Numbered from the stretch's first letter, positions 1 through 9,891 are shown. The stretch: 64,000 bases of DNA from Shewanella sp. NFH-SH190041 (GCF_024363255.1 NZ_AP026070.1:2790001-2854000), one strand, 5' to 3'. Made by a program: numbers and translations. Notes: a model not told the origin generated them from the sequence alone.

Positions 1-3
1 TGA

Positions 4-24
4 GCCATGTTTAGTCAACATGGC
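4..24. terminator. Hairpin downstream of the YdiJ-type gene
   Basis: A perfect 8-bp inverted repeat (GCCATGTT ... AACATGGC) with a 5-base loop lies about 27 bases past the stop codon at 51. There is no T tract on either strand, so it is a weak terminator candidate or a processing hairpin. The neighbouring gene beyond the window edge is not visible. Confidence 0.35.
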
Positions 25-50
25 AGAGCTCAAACCTAGAGGGCAAGACG

Positions 51-3000
51 TCATTCACTAAGTAATGTCAATATCGCTTCCAAGGGGTGTTTGGGCCGAA
101 AACGAGATAACCGCTTAACCTGACTGCGACAGGAGTAACCTGACACCAAAATTTCTGCTCGAGGTAATGCCGCAATCTGATCAGCCCATGACATCTTGTA
201 CAGTGCTTTAGAGCGGGCTAGGTTTTCCGCCTCATGACCATAGGTGCCCGCCATACCACAGCATCCCAGCTGCGCAGTATTGAGGCTGGCGCCTAGGTGA
301 GTAAAAATTTTCTGCCACTGCGTTCCTGTGGTGGGATTGGCACTGGACTCTGTGCAATGACTAAACCAAGTATATTGACGCCCCCTTGCAGGCCGGGCGG
401 GGACATCCACTAACTGCTCCAGCAGCCACTCATTCACAAGCTTAATATCAAAGCACTGCGCGGATGCTGGCAGGACATGGCGATACTCATCACGATAGAC
501 CAGCACAAGAGCCGGATCGACGCCCACCATGGGGATCCCTAATTGTTGCAGTTGACAGAAAAATGCGGCGCTATCTTTTGCCTGCCTCGCAAATTTAGCC
601 AAAAAGCCTTTAATATGCGCAGGTTTACCATTGGGCTTAAATGGTAACAGTACCGGCTTTAGCCCTAAGGTTTCGATCAGGCGAATAAAATTAGCCACCA
701 GATTGGCATCATAAAAGCTGTTAAATGGATCCTGAACCACCAGTACATATTGCTGCCGAGCCTGAGGCGCAATTTGCTGTAAATCTGTCAGTTCATATCC
801 AAGACAAGAATGGTTAGCTAATTGTTGTTTTAGCGTTGGCACAGATAACAGCGGGGCATCCACATAACCCAACAACCGCTTCATTCCCCAACGAACCAGC
901 GTGCTGTCGGTCAGTAAGTTAGTGAGCCTTGGGGTAGCGGCCATTAAAGGCAGGCTTTCTTCTAACCCGGCCACCAAATAATCCTTCATCGGACGCAGAT
1001 AACGCTGATAATAAGCCTGATAAAACTGCGCCCTAAATCTAGGCACATCAACTTTAACGGGGCACTGACCAGAGCAGGCTTTACAGGCTAAACATCCCTG
1101 TAAAGATGCCATCACTTCATGGGAAAAATCATACTCTTTATCAGCCCGGTAACTGTTTCTTAGCCGGGTCATCCACGACACAGGAGACGCCTGTTGCAAT
1201 GCTAATGGTTCAATCTGCTGTCGGGCCAGCAACCGAAGCCATTCTCGCATCAGCCCGGCTCGACCTTTTGGTGAATGGATTCGATCTCCGGTCACCTTAA
1301 AAGAAGGGCACATAGGAGAATACTGGCTGTAATTGAAGCACAGACCGTTACCATTACAGTTCATCGCATCAGGGAAATCCTCTCTAACAGTCACAGGGAT
1401 CTGGCGATCAAACCCCCCACGTTTTTGACTATCAACGTCATAACATAACTGCTGATCTCGAGGCGCCACCAATTTACCCGGATTCAGTTTATTGTGTGGA
1501 TCAAACCAGGTTTTAATATCTCGCAATAAGCCATAAAGGGTCTCACCAAATACAGCAGGAGCATATTCTCCGCGTACGCCCTTACCATGCTCGCCCCACA
1601 TCAAACCACCATATTTGGCTGTCAGTGCCGCTACTTCATCGGAGAGTTGTCGCAGTAATTGTTCATCAGCCGGATCGCACATATCTAACGCAGGACGTAC
1701 ATGTAATACGCCAGCATCCACATGCCCAAACATGCCATAACGTAACTGTTTACTGTCCAACAGTTGACGAAAGTCCATAATAAAATCGGCTAACTGCTCA
1801 GGCGGTACCGCCGTATCTTCGGCAAAGGCTAAGGGTTTACGCCGCCCTTTAGTGGCACCGAGCAACCCAACGGCTTTTTTACGCATAGCGTAAATACGGC
1901 TGATACTGACTGCATCATCGGTGATCTGATAGCCCAACACGCCACAATACTGCTGGGTAATATCGTGATTAAGACGCTGCTCAAGTGCCTGCAATCGCTG
2001 CGAAACCTCACCAACGTCACCAGCAAACTCCACCATATTCAGCCCCATAATAGGCTGGCCTGCAACGTCACTGATAAGCGGCGCTACCGAATGCCAAATA
2101 ATGTCTTCTCGGGCTAAATTTAATACGGTGGAATCGATGGTTTCCACCACAGTAGCCTTGGCCTCAACTAATGCTGGAGCATGACGCAGCGCAGATTCAA
2201 ATGAATCATATTTGATATTGACCATGATCCGGCTAGCTGGCAACGGCGTTAAATTCAGCTTTGCTCGGCAAATAACAGCCAATGTGCCTTCAGAGCCAGT
2301 CAAAATGCGAGATAAATCAAAGGTTGTCAGTTGACCATCCCAAACATGTTTAAGGTCATAACCGGTCAAAAATCGGTTTAATGGAGGAAACCGAGCTTCA
2401 ATCTCATCTCGCTGCGCCAACGTTGCGGTGGCGATATTATGTAGTATTTGTGACTCGCTCAACGCTGAATGTTCATTATCGCCCGTTGCCACATGCGCCA
2501 GTTCAGCCTTCACAGAGGCCAATGCTTGCTTGCCTAATGGTGCAGTATTCAGCAATGTACCATCAGCCAAGACACTGCTTAGCTCAAGCACATGATCCGA
2601 TGTTTTACCATAAACCAAAGACCCAGCGCCGGAAGCATCCGTGTTAATCATGCCCCCTAAGGTCGCACGATTTGAGGTAGACAAATCCGGGCTGAAAAAA
2701 TAGCCATGGGGGCGGAGCGCATCATTAAGTTGATCTTTAACCACGCCCGCCTCAACGAGTGCCCAGCCCTGCTCTACATTCACCTCAATAATACGGTTCA
2801 TATAACGAGACAAGTCAAGGATAATCCCATGGGTTAATGACTGCCCGTTAGTGCCGGTACCGCCCCCCCGGGCAGAAAACACCACAGACAAAAATGCCTC
2901 TTGACTAGCCAAAGACAATGCCAGCTGAATATCCTCAATATCCTTGGGGTACAACACCGCCTGCGGCAAGAACTGATAAACTGAGTTGTCTGTCGCCTGC

Positions 3001-3119
3001 ACTAACCGAGCGGCATAGCTGGCATCAATATCACCGCGAAATGCAGCGGCTTTTAATGCATCAAGGTAGGCGAGATACTGAGGTTCCAAGGTCTGTTCAT
3101 GGGTAATACGCGGTAACAT
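51..3119 (-). CDS. ydiJ: FAD-binding and 4Fe-4S dehydrogenase, YdiJ family
   Basis: A 1022-residue protein close in length to E. coli YdiJ. The N-terminal half is a PCMH-type FAD domain (GGGTGT at about 85-90, GSEGTLAVI further on) followed by the FAD-oxidase C domain. The C-terminal third carries ferredoxin-type cysteines (CLACKACSGQCP near 674-687) and a CCG-type iron-sulfur motif (LGCCG near 951). The layout is that of a flavin dehydrogenase of D-2-hydroxyacids (D-lactate or D-2-hydroxyglutarate class) passing electrons through Fe-S centres; the exact substrate is inferred only. No signal peptide is seen, so it is probably cytoplasmic or peripheral to the membrane. It lies downstream of ppsA on the same strand with a terminator between them, the same neighbourhood as in E. 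coli. The start is the ATG at 3117-3119. Confidence 0.88.
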   Translation of the reverse strand: MLPRITHEQTLEPQYLAYLDALKAAAFRGDIDASYAARLVQATDNSVYQFLPQAVLYPKDIEDIQLALSLASQEAFLSVVFSARGGGTGTNGQSLTHGIILDLSRYMNRIIEVNVEQGWALVEAGVVKDQLNDALRPHGYFFSPDLSTSNRATLGGMINTDASGAGSLVYGKTSDHVLELSSVLADGTLLNTAPLGKQALASVKAELAHVATGDNEHSALSESQILHNIATATLAQRDEIEARFPPLNRFLTGYDLKHVWDGQLTTFDLSRILTGSEGTLAVICRAKLNLTPLPASRIMVNIKYDSFESALRHAPALVEAKATVVETIDSTVLNLAREDIIWHSVAPLISDVAGQPIMGLNMVEFAGDVGEVSQRLQALEQRLNHDITQQYCGVLGYQITDDAVSISRIYAMRKKAVGLLGATKGRRKPLAFAEDTAVPPEQLADFIMDFRQLLDSKQLRYGMFGHVDAGVLHVRPALDMCDPADEQLLRQLSDEVAALTAKYGGLMWGEHGKGVRGEYAPAVFGETLYGLLRDIKTWFDPHNKLNPGKLVAPRDQQLCYDVDSQKRGGFDRQIPVTVREDFPDAMNCNGNGLCFNYSQYSPMCPSFKVTGDRIHSPKGRAGLMREWLRLLARQQIEPLALQQASPVSWMTRLRNSYRADKEYDFSHEVMASLQGCLACKACSGQCPVKVDVPRFRAQFYQAYYQRYLRPMKDYLVAGLEESLPLMAATPRLTNLLTDSTLVRWGMKRLLGYVDAPLLSVPTLKQQLANHSCLGYELTDLQQIAPQARQQYVLVVQDPFNSFYDANLVANFIRLIETLGLKPVLLPFKPNGKPAHIKGFLAKFARQAKDSAAFFCQLQQLGIPMVGVDPALVLVYRDEYRHVLPASAQCFDIKLVNEWLLEQLVDVPARPARGRQYTWFSHCTESSANPTTGTQWQKIFTHLGASLNTAQLGCCGMAGTYGHEAENLARSKALYKMSWADQIAALPRAEILVSGYSCRSQVKRLSRFRPKHPLEAILTLLSE

Positions 3120-3229
3120 AGGGTTATCAGGCTCAAGGCTAATTTATTGTAATAATGTTGAATATCATACCAGCTTTGCCTCTGGATTGATCACATGATT
3201 TCAACATAAGCCAAGCCATTTTTTGCCAT

Positions 3230-3254
3230 AAAAAAACCGCCCTAAGGCGGTTTT
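3230..3254 (-). terminator. Intrinsic terminator of ppsA
   Basis: Read on the minus strand: a GC-rich stem AACCGCC/GGCGGTT with a TTAG loop followed by a run of T. It starts about 20 bases past the ppsA stop codon and separates ppsA from the YdiJ-type gene. Confidence 0.85.
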
Positions 3255-3274
3255 CGATACGAGAAATCAGTCGC

Positions 3275-5644
3275 TTATTGATTTGCTTCCGCCAGATACA
3301 ACCAAGTGTCAATCACGGTATCTGGGTTCAGAGAAACAGTATCAATGCCCTGCTCCACCAACCAAGCGGCAAAATCTGGGTGATCCGATGGTCCCTGACC
3401 ACAGATGCCAACATAAGCCCCTTTCGCCTTGGCCGCTTTAATGGCCATGGCCAGCAAGGCCTTAACGGCATCATTGCGCTCATCAAACAGGTGGCTGATG
3501 ATTCCAGAGTCACGATCCAACCCCAGTGTCAACTGAGTCAAATCATTGGAACCAATAGAGAAACCATCAAAGTGTTCAAGGAACTGATCGGCCAACAAGG
3601 CATTGGAAGGCAATTCACACATCATAATCACCCGCAGCCCATCCACACCACGCTCAAGTCCACGCTCGCGCAGCAGTTCAATCACTTGTTCCGCTTCGGA
3701 CAGAGTGCGAACAAACGGGATCATAATTTCCACATTCTTCAGCCCCATCTCGTTGCGAACCCGCTTAATGGCTTCACATTCAAGCGCAAAGCAGTCACGG
3801 AAGGATTCTGAGATATAACGGCTGGCACCGCGGAAGCCCAGCATCGGGTTTTCTTCTTCCGGCTCATAGCGATCACCACCGACCAGATTAGCGTATTCGT
3901 TTGACTTGAAGTCAGACATACGCACAATCACCTTCTTCGGATGAAATGCCGCCGCAATAGATGCAATGCCTTCCACCAGCCGGGCAACATAGTATTCCAC
4001 TGGGGAATCATAACCGGCGATCATCTCGATGATCTCTTCTTGCAATGCTGGTGTCTGGGTATCAAATTCCAGCAACGCTTTCGGGTGAATACCGATCATA
4101 CGGTTAATGATGAATTCCAGACGCGCCAAGCCAACACCTTCGTTAGGCAGACGGGCAAAATCAAAAGCCCGGTCCGGGTTACCCACGTTCATCATAATTT
4201 TCATCGGCAGATCAGGCATGGCATCGACACGACTAGAGACCACATCAAATGCCAATTTACCTTGGTAGATATAACCGGTATCGCCTTCAGCACAAGACAC
4301 TGTCACTTCCTGGCCATTTTCAATCCGCGCAGTCACATCACCACAACCTACAACAGCTGGCACTCCCAGTTCACGGGCAATAATTGCCGCGTGACAGGTA
4401 CGGCCACCTCGGTTGGTAACAATGGCACTGGCCCGCTTCATGATAGGTTCCCAATCAGGATCCGTCATATCGGTGACCAGTACATCACCTGGTTGGATCT
4501 TGTCCATTTCATCGATTGACTTCAATACCTTAGCAACGCCGCTACCGATTTTGTGGCCAATCGCCCGACCTTCAGCAATCACGTCGGCACGATGCTGCAG
4601 ATGATAGCGCTCAATTAACTGCACATCTTCACGGGAGCGGACAGTTTCAGGACGTGCTTGCACGATATACAAACGACCATCATTGCCATCTTTGGCCCAT
4701 TCGATATCCATTGGCCGACCATAGTGCTGTTCAATGGTCATGGCCTGCTTGGCCAGCTCCATCACTTCTGCATCACTGATAGAGAAGGTGCGACGCTGCT
4801 CTGCGGCCACATCTTCAATTTTCACCTGCTTACCGTGGGAAGCATCATCCGAGTACACCATCTGGATAAGCTTGCTACCGATATTACGGCGCACAACAGC
4901 TTTGTGACCGGCAGTCAGGGTTGGTTTGTGTACATAAAACTCATCCGGGTTCACTGCACCCTGTACAACCATTTCCCCTAAACCGAAAGAAGAGGTAATA
5001 AAGACCACATCATCATTACCCGATTCAGTATCAATGGTGAACATCACCCCGGAAGCAGCTTTGTCAGAACGCACCATACGTTGAATACCGGCAGATAAGG
5101 CAACACCGCGATGATCATAGCCCTGATGCACTCGGTAAGAGATGGCACGGTCATTAAAGAGGGAAGCAAAAACATGCTTGATAGCAACGAGAACGGCATC
5201 ATAGCCTTTCACGTTAAGGAAAGTTTCCTGCTGACCCGCGAAGGAAGCATCGGGCATATCCTCAGCAGTAGCAGATGAACGAACAGCGAAAGAAGCGTCG
5301 AGGGTCTCAGCGGCCAGTTGGTCGTAGGCTTCATGAATGGCCTTTTCTAATGCTGGCTGGAATGGGGTATCAATTACCCACTGTCTGATCTGTGCGCCAG
5401 CTTTGGCGAGTGCATTCACATCGTCCACATCCAGGCTGTCGAGGGTTTCATAGATCTTTTGGTTAAGCCCACTTTGTTCAAGAAATTCATTGAACGCGTG
5501 GGAAGTTGTCGCAAAGCCACCAGGTACTTGAACACCGGCATTGGAAAGATTACTGATCATCTCCCCAAGAGAAGCGTTTTTGCCACCAACGATGTTGACG
5601 TCGCCCATGCCTAATTCCTGGTACCAGAGTACATATTGCTGCAC
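3275..5644 (-). CDS. ppsA: Phosphoenolpyruvate synthase
   Basis: A 789-residue protein (the E. coli enzyme has 792) that converts pyruvate, ATP and water to PEP, AMP and phosphate, the first step of gluconeogenesis from three-carbon acids. The N-terminal ATP-grasp domain opens with [10 protein letters not shown]. The central phosphohistidine domain has [14 protein letters not shown] with the catalytic His near residue 415. The C-terminal PEP/pyruvate barrel ends with the cysteine motif GICGQ near 748. It is divergent from its regulator ppsR, with a 124-base spacer that holds a HexR-like palindrome, so control by the sugar-phosphate-responsive HexR regulator is likely. The start ATG at 5642-5644 matches the family N-terminus. 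Confidence 0.97.
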   Translation of the reverse strand: MQQYVLWYQELGMGDVNIVGGKNASLGEMISNLSNAGVQVPGGFATTSHAFNEFLEQSGLNQKIYETLDSLDVDDVNALAKAGAQIRQWVIDTPFQPALEKAIHEAYDQLAAETLDASFAVRSSATAEDMPDASFAGQQETFLNVKGYDAVLVAIKHVFASLFNDRAISYRVHQGYDHRGVALSAGIQRMVRSDKAASGVMFTIDTESGNDDVVFITSSFGLGEMVVQGAVNPDEFYVHKPTLTAGHKAVVRRNIGSKLIQMVYSDDASHGKQVKIEDVAAEQRRTFSISDAEVMELAKQAMTIEQHYGRPMDIEWAKDGNDGRLYIVQARPETVRSREDVQLIERYHLQHRADVIAEGRAIGHKIGSGVAKVLKSIDEMDKIQPGDVLVTDMTDPDWEPIMKRASAIVTNRGGRTCHAAIIARELGVPAVVGCGDVTARIENGQEVTVSCAEGDTGYIYQGKLAFDVVSSRVDAMPDLPMKIMMNVGNPDRAFDFARLPNEGVGLARLEFIINRMIGIHPKALLEFDTQTPALQEEIIEMIAGYDSPVEYYVARLVEGIASIAAAFHPKKVIVRMSDFKSNEYANLVGGDRYEPEEENPMLGFRGASRYISESFRDCFALECEAIKRVRNEMGLKNVEIMIPFVRTLSEAEQVIELLRERGLERGVDGLRVIMMCELPSNALLADQFLEHFDGFSIGSNDLTQLTLGLDRDSGIISHLFDERNDAVKALLAMAIKAAKAKGAYVGICGQGPSDHPDFAAWLVEQGIDTVSLNPDTVIDTWLYLAEANQ

Positions 5645-5739
5645 AGTTCTATCTCCGCATGTTTATTTCAGTGGCCCCTTCACACGAGGGCAGCGGCATT
5701 TTACACTCCACCAAAGTAAGCGTAAATGTATAATTTTAT

Positions 5740-5756
5740 TTGTAATTTTATTACTA
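5740..5756. promoter_or_regulatory. HexR-like operator between ppsA and ppsR
   Basis: The sequence TTGTAATTTTATTACTA fits the published Shewanella HexR palindrome (TGTAAT, three bases, ATTACA) except for the last base. It lies about 95 bases upstream of ppsA and directly before the ppsR ribosome binding site. HexR is known to control central carbon genes including ppsA in Shewanella; use of this site here is inferred. Confidence 0.65.
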
Positions 5757-5768
5757 CAAGAGGCACAA

Positions 5769-6581
5769 ATGGCTCGTAAAGTGTTTTATATTTCCGACGG
5801 CACCGCCATTACAGCAGAGATTTTTGGCCATGCGGTTTTATCGCAGTTTTCACTGGACTTTGAGTCACTTACTATTCCGTTTGTCGAAAATATTGAAAAA
5901 GCTCACGCGGTAAAAAAGCAAATCGATGATTGTTTTATTACCACAGGTGAACGACCTTTGGTGTTTCATTCCATCGTCAAAGCCGATATTCGAGACATTA
6001 TTTACTCCAGCGAAGGATTGGACTACGACTTTCTTAACACTTTTGTTGCACCATTAGAACAACAATTAGGAGTCAAAGCCTCACCGGTACAACACCGTAC
6101 CCATGGCATGGCAAATGCCGGGTATGAATCCCGAATCAACGCCATTAACTTTGCGATGGAAAATGATGACGGTCAGACCATGAAGCATATGGATAATGCT
6201 GACATTATTCTGGTGGGGGTCTCCCGCTGCGGTAAAACCCCTTCCAGCCTGTACCTGTCAATGCAATTTGGTATCAAAGCGGCCAATTATCCCTTTACCG
6301 AAGATGATATGGATAATCTGCGCCTACCCGAAGCGCTCAAACGCAATAAACATAAACTGTTTGGCTTGACCATTGACCCTGCCCGGCTGCATGAAATTCG
6401 GCAAAGCCGCATGGAAAACAGCCGATACTCATCCATGCGTCAGTGCCGTATTGAAGTCAAAGAAGTGGAGATGCTCTACCGTAAAGAGCGCATTCCCTTT
6501 ATTGATACCTCCAACCACAGTGTGGAGGAAATTGCGGCCAAAATTATTGATAAAGCGGGTCTGAAGCGACATATGTTCTAA
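5769..6581 (+). CDS. ppsR: PEP synthase regulatory kinase/phosphorylase (DUF299)
   Basis: A 270-residue protein (E. coli PpsR/YdiA 277) that inactivates PEP synthase by ADP-dependent phosphorylation and restores it by phosphate-dependent removal. The P-loop [11 protein letters not shown] is near residue 149. The open frame extends 76 codons upstream into the start of ppsA, but the family N-terminus ([13 protein letters not shown]) begins at 5769. An AAGAGG ribosome binding site sits at 5758-5763, five bases before the ATG, so the upstream extension is rejected. It is divergent from its target ppsA and ends at its own terminator. Confidence 0.95.
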   Translation: MARKVFYISDGTAITAEIFGHAVLSQFSLDFESLTIPFVENIEKAHAVKKQIDDCFITTGERPLVFHSIVKADIRDIIYSSEGLDYDFLNTFVAPLEQQLGVKASPVQHRTHGMANAGYESRINAINFAMENDDGQTMKHMDNADIILVGVSRCGKTPSSLYLSMQFGIKAANYPFTEDDMDNLRLPEALKRNKHKLFGLTIDPARLHEIRQSRMENSRYSSMRQCRIEVKEVEMLYRKERIPFIDTSNHSVEEIAAKIIDKAGLKRHMF

Positions 6582-6608
6582 ACAGTTAGCACTAATCTGT
6601 AATATTAG

Positions 6609-6646
6609 GAGAGCCTGCTATAACGGCAAGCTCTCTTTCTTTTTAT
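6609..6646 (+). terminator. Intrinsic terminator of ppsR
   Basis: A ten-pair stem with one mismatch (GAGAGCCTGC / GCAAGCTCTC), a 7-base loop and a TTTCTTTTT tail, 28 bases after the ppsR stop codon. Confidence 0.85.
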
Positions 6647-6931
6647 AGCACTGTGTGGTGGTTGATTATCAGGCGCTATTTCACCCAATGTAGTGATTCC
6701 AGCAATAGCAGGCTAACTTCAGCGTACCAGCGCTGTGAATTATATTGGTCAGGATTTTTCTCTGAAAGCCAGCAACGACCCGACGGGTCAATACTATTAC
6801 GGCTACGGCACAATTTAGTAACCCAGTTGCCGATTATTCCTGCAACAGACACTGTGTTAGTAACAGGGATTGGTTATAATCCATGTCAAATCTGGCGAGC
6901 TATCGCCCTGAATGTATACCCGGTATATTGA
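6647..6931 (+). promoter_or_regulatory. Leader and promoter region of DAHP synthase
   Basis: Between the ppsR terminator and the DAHP synthase start there is a perfect -10 box TATAAT at 6875-6880 with no convincing -35 box. A small hairpin GGCGA/TCGCC follows, then a perfect TATACC-C-GGTATA palindrome at about 6916-6928 that abuts the start codon. No clear Shine-Dalgarno sequence is visible. I do not recognise a TrpR or TyrR box. The 92-codon frame here (GTG at 6653) looks non-coding. Confidence 0.4.
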
Positions 6932-8008
6932 ATGACCATTAAAACAGATGAATTACGTACATCTTTACTCTGTAAAGTGATCTCCCCGGCCCAGTTGGCG
7001 GCGGAATATCCTTTGACGCAGGAGGCTGCCGATTACCTGGTGCAGCAGCGCCGGGAGGTTGAAGCTATCTTAACCGGGCAGGATCAACGCCTGCTGGCCA
7101 TTGTTGGTCCCTGCTCCATCCATGACACCCAAGCCGCGCTGGATTACGCCAAACATTTAGCTGAGCTACATCAGGAGTTGAAAGACGACTTATGCATCCT
7201 GATGCGGGTTTATTTTGAAAAACCCCGTACGACTGTTGGTTGGAAAGGCCTGATTTCAGATCCCGATCTGGACGGTTCATTCAGTCCCAATAAGGGGCTG
7301 CGTCTCGCTCGCCACCTATTGCAGCAAATCTCTGAGCTAAAATTGCCTATAGCTACTGAATTTCTTGATATGGTCAATGGCCAATACATTGCGGATTTGA
7401 TCACCTGGGGCGCTATCGGTGCCCGTACCACAGAGAGCCAAATTCACCGAGAAATGGCATCGGCCTTGTCTTGTCCCGTGGGATTTAAGAACGGTACTGA
7501 TGGCAATATTAATATTGCGGTTGATGCCGTGCGCGCAGCTCAAGCTCCCCATATCTTTTACTCTCCAGATAAAGACGGCGCTATGGCGGTATATCGCACC
7601 CATGGCAACCCATATGGCCATATTATTCTTCGTGGCGGGAAACAACCCAATTACAGCGCGGAAGATGTAGCTCATACCCGTGATCATTTGGTCAACGTCG
7701 GTCTAACACCTCGAATTGTGATTGATTTCAGTCACGGTAACAGCCAAAAGCAACATAAACGCCAATTGGATGTCGCCGACAGTGTGATGGCACAAATGCG
7801 CAGCGGTGACACCACCATCGCCGGTATTATGGCTGAAAGTTTTATCAAAGAAGGCAACCAGAAAGTCTGCCCGGGTACTGAACTTGAGTATGGTAAAAGC
7901 ATTACCGATGCTTGCCTTAATTGGGATGACTCAGAGTCCTTACTGCGGGCTCTGGCACAAGCATCTCGCGAGCGCATGACTAAACTGCAAACTGCGGCAT
8001 CAGAATAA
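6932..8008 (+). CDS. aroH: 3-deoxy-7-phosphoheptulonate (DAHP) synthase, class I
   Basis: A 358-residue enzyme that condenses PEP and erythrose 4-phosphate, the entry step of aromatic amino acid synthesis. Visible family motifs are GPCSIHD, MRVYFEKPRTTVGWKG, the long GAIGARTTESQ stretch and DFSHGNSQKQH. The N-terminus (KTDELRT) and the position next to ppsR match E. coli AroH, the tryptophan-sensitive isozyme, better than AroF or AroG, but feedback specificity cannot be read with certainty. Placement beside ppsA/ppsR makes sense because PEP is its substrate. It is followed by a strong terminator. Confidence 0.93.
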   Translation: MTIKTDELRTSLLCKVISPAQLAAEYPLTQEAADYLVQQRREVEAILTGQDQRLLAIVGPCSIHDTQAALDYAKHLAELHQELKDDLCILMRVYFEKPRTTVGWKGLISDPDLDGSFSPNKGLRLARHLLQQISELKLPIATEFLDMVNGQYIADLITWGAIGARTTESQIHREMASALSCPVGFKNGTDGNINIAVDAVRAAQAPHIFYSPDKDGAMAVYRTHGNPYGHIILRGGKQPNYSAEDVAHTRDHLVNVGLTPRIVIDFSHGNSQKQHKRQLDVADSVMAQMRSGDTTIAGIMAESFIKEGNQKVCPGTELEYGKSITDACLNWDDSESLLRALAQASRERMTKLQTAASE

Positions 8009-8061
8009 ATAACTTTCCGTAAAATATGCCGCTACCATAAACTGGTGTAAAAAATAACAAT

Positions 8062-8092
8062 AAAAAAACCGCCCTACTTGGCGGTTTTTTTA
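8062..8092 (+). terminator. Intrinsic terminator after DAHP synthase
   Basis: A long stem AAAAAACCGCC / GGCGGTTTTTT with loop CTACTT. It is nearly symmetric but only the plus-strand gene uses it. Confidence 0.88.
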
Positions 8093-8330
8093 TTCTCTGT
8101 CATGTTTAATCCGTTAATTTAAACCATTAACGCTATTGCTCTGCGCCGCGCTTAACTGGCAACATCGGAACGATGAGCACTGCCCATCTTAAAATAACCT
8201 ATCCCGTTCTTTGTTTGATTCTGTCTATTGCCGCACATCACTTAAGCAATTGGGCCGACTGGCATACAGATAAACTTTTCTGTTACATTGACCTTACCTT
8301 CACGCGCCACAAAAAATCAATTACTAAGCC
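8093..8330 (+). other. Upstream region of the LuxR-type regulator gene
   Basis: About 240 bases with no open frame worth keeping. I see no confident promoter boxes or operators. The regulator gene has no strong Shine-Dalgarno sequence before its ATG. Confidence 0.3.
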
Positions 8331-8981
8331 ATGAAGCTGGAAAACCTACATATTATTATCGCGGATGATCATCCGCTCTTTCGTCAAGCGCTACAGTTAG
8401 CCTTAAATCAGGGATTCAACCACACCCATTGGTATGAAGCTGAAAGTACTGACGCATTGCAAATACTGCTGGGACAGAAGCAAGATTATGATCTGGTGTT
8501 ACTGGATCTACAGATGCCAGGAGCCCATGGGTATTCCACGCTAATTCACCTTCGAGCCAGCTACCCTGAATTGCCTGTTGTGATGATCTCGGCCTATGAA
8601 GATGCGCAAACCATCAGTCATGCACTACACCATGGCTGTGCTGGTTTTATTCCCAAATCGGCTGATATGACCACCTTAACCCAAGCATTAGAAGCCATTC
8701 TATATGGCGATATCTGGTATCCCCCGGAGATCACATTACTTGATGTAACGGATACGCCGACAGCAGATAAATTAGCAGAGTTGACGCCACAGCAATATCG
8801 GGTGCTACAGATGTTTGCGGCAGGACTGCTGAATAAGCAAATCGCTTATGAGTTAGCCGTATCTGAGGCAACAGTGAAAGCCCATGCTACAGCAATTTTC
8901 CGTAAACTGGGGGTGCGCAGCCGCACCCAAGCCGTTATTGCCCTGCAGCAGCTAGAACTGGGTAATAATACGTCACAATAA
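8331..8981 (+). CDS. crbR: LuxR-family response regulator, CrbR type
   Basis: A 216-residue two-component regulator. The receiver domain (1-125) has the acidic pair D12-D13, the phosphoacceptor Asp at about 59 (LVLLDLQMPG) and Lys 109 (FIPKS). A LuxR-type helix-turn-helix covers about 150-210 (LTPQQYRVLQMFAAG, VSEATVKAHATAIFRKLGV). It lies 1.9 kb from a CrbS-type sensor kinase with an N-terminal SSS transporter domain, which is itself divergent from acs. In Vibrio and Pseudomonas this pair (CrbS/CrbR) switches on acetyl-CoA synthetase; the assignment here rests on that pairing. A GGDEF gene and a dead hydrolase lie between regulator and kinase. Confidence 0.82.
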   Translation: MKLENLHIIIADDHPLFRQALQLALNQGFNHTHWYEAESTDALQILLGQKQDYDLVLLDLQMPGAHGYSTLIHLRASYPELPVVMISAYEDAQTISHALHHGCAGFIPKSADMTTLTQALEAILYGDIWYPPEITLLDVTDTPTADKLAELTPQQYRVLQMFAAGLLNKQIAYELAVSEATVKAHATAIFRKLGVRSRTQAVIALQQLELGNNTSQ

Positions 8982-9060
8982 AGGCGGTAAGTTAATCCGT
9001 CTCTTGGTGGCAAGATCCCGCTAAATGCCCAGAAAAACTATTGCACCAGTAAGATGTGAC

Positions 9061-9891
9061 TTAAAGATAAAGACTGTGAAATTTAAGTTGGCGGGCAATG
9101 AAACTGGCAGTAAAACCTGTCCCCGGCGCATATCCCGGCATGCGAATAAGTTCAAATGGATAGCCTTTGACCTCTGCCACTCGCCGACATTGTTGCTGCT
9201 CCCGTGCAGCAATATCCCCATAACTACTGCCACTTTGATACAGCAGTATCGGTAATTGAGACAAAGAGAGATTCAATAACTCTGTCACATCATATTGTTG
9301 CCAACTACTCGAATTATCTCCCAACAGTACTGACAATAAATCACATAATGCTGGGTATTGTGCAGGCTTAAAGATAGGATCAAACCCAGATACGGCGCAG
9401 TAGCGTTGTGGGTTGCTTAGCCCCAGAACCAATGCCCCATGAGCCCCGACGCCAAATCCCCCCACGGATCGCCGATCATTTACCGGGAAATGGGTCTCAA
9501 TCAGTTGTGGCAATTCATACTGCAGGTAATCAAACAAACGAAAATGCTTTGCCCATGGATTTTGGGTCGCATTGACATAACATAACTGAGGCTGCATTAG
9601 CCCAAGCTGAGCTGATAACGCCACTAACCGAGGAACACTACCAGGAGCAACGCCCACCAATGCCACCCCCAATTTTGCCGCATGCTGCTGGGCAGTGTAA
9701 GTCGCAAACAACGCCCGATCATCCTCCCCACTGTCACACAGCCAATAAAGCACAGGTACAGGATGCAGTTTTGCCTGAGGAGGCAGGTAAATACTGAAGC
9801 AAACTTCGGCGTTCAATATGACCGAGCTATGACGAAACCGTTTCTGCCAACCATCGAAACAACGCTCAGCGGTAAGCTCAGCAGTAATCAT
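9061..9891 (-). CDS. S-formylglutathione hydrolase-like pseudoenzyme (alpha/beta fold)
   Basis: A 276-residue protein that follows S-formylglutathione hydrolase (FrmB/esterase D) along its length: FDGWQKRFRHSS, IYLPPQAKLHPVPVLYWL, NATQNPWAKHF, GALVLGLSNPQRY and the FHSLYL end. All three catalytic residues appear to be lost. The nucleophile motif GHSMGG is GFGVGA here (Gly 147 for Ser), the acid position reads Tyr 218 and the His position (GYDHS) reads GYAPG (Pro 256). The oxyanion loop is also altered. The frame is otherwise intact, so this is a maintained non-catalytic relative rather than a decayed pseudogene. It overlaps the upstream GGDEF gene by four bases, which implies translational coupling. 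A binding or sensory role is possible but not shown. Confidence 0.75.
   Translation of the reverse strand: MITAELTAERCFDGWQKRFRHSSVILNAEVCFSIYLPPQAKLHPVPVLYWLCDSGEDDRALFATYTAQQHAAKLGVALVGVAPGSVPRLVALSAQLGLMQPQLCYVNATQNPWAKHFRLFDYLQYELPQLIETHFPVNDRRSVGGFGVGAHGALVLGLSNPQRYCAVSGFDPIFKPAQYPALCDLLSVLLGDNSSSWQQYDVTELLNLSLSQLPILLYQSGSSYGDIAAREQQQCRRVAEVKGYPFELIRMPGYAPGTGFTASFIARQLKFHSLYL

Noticed and set aside
3278..4981. Several 60-190-codon plus-strand frames opposite ppsA
   Set aside because: Antisense shadows of a well-conserved gene; no ribosome binding sites or family resemblance.
5541..5768. N-terminal extension of ppsR
   Set aside because: It overlaps the ppsA start on the other strand; the family N-terminus and the ribosome binding site place the start at 5769.
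6653..6931. 92-codon frame before DAHP synthase, starting with Met-Trp-Trp, as a tryptophan leader peptide
   Set aside because: Too long for a leader peptide, starts with GTG right after a terminator, and no attenuator hairpin with a T tract follows it.
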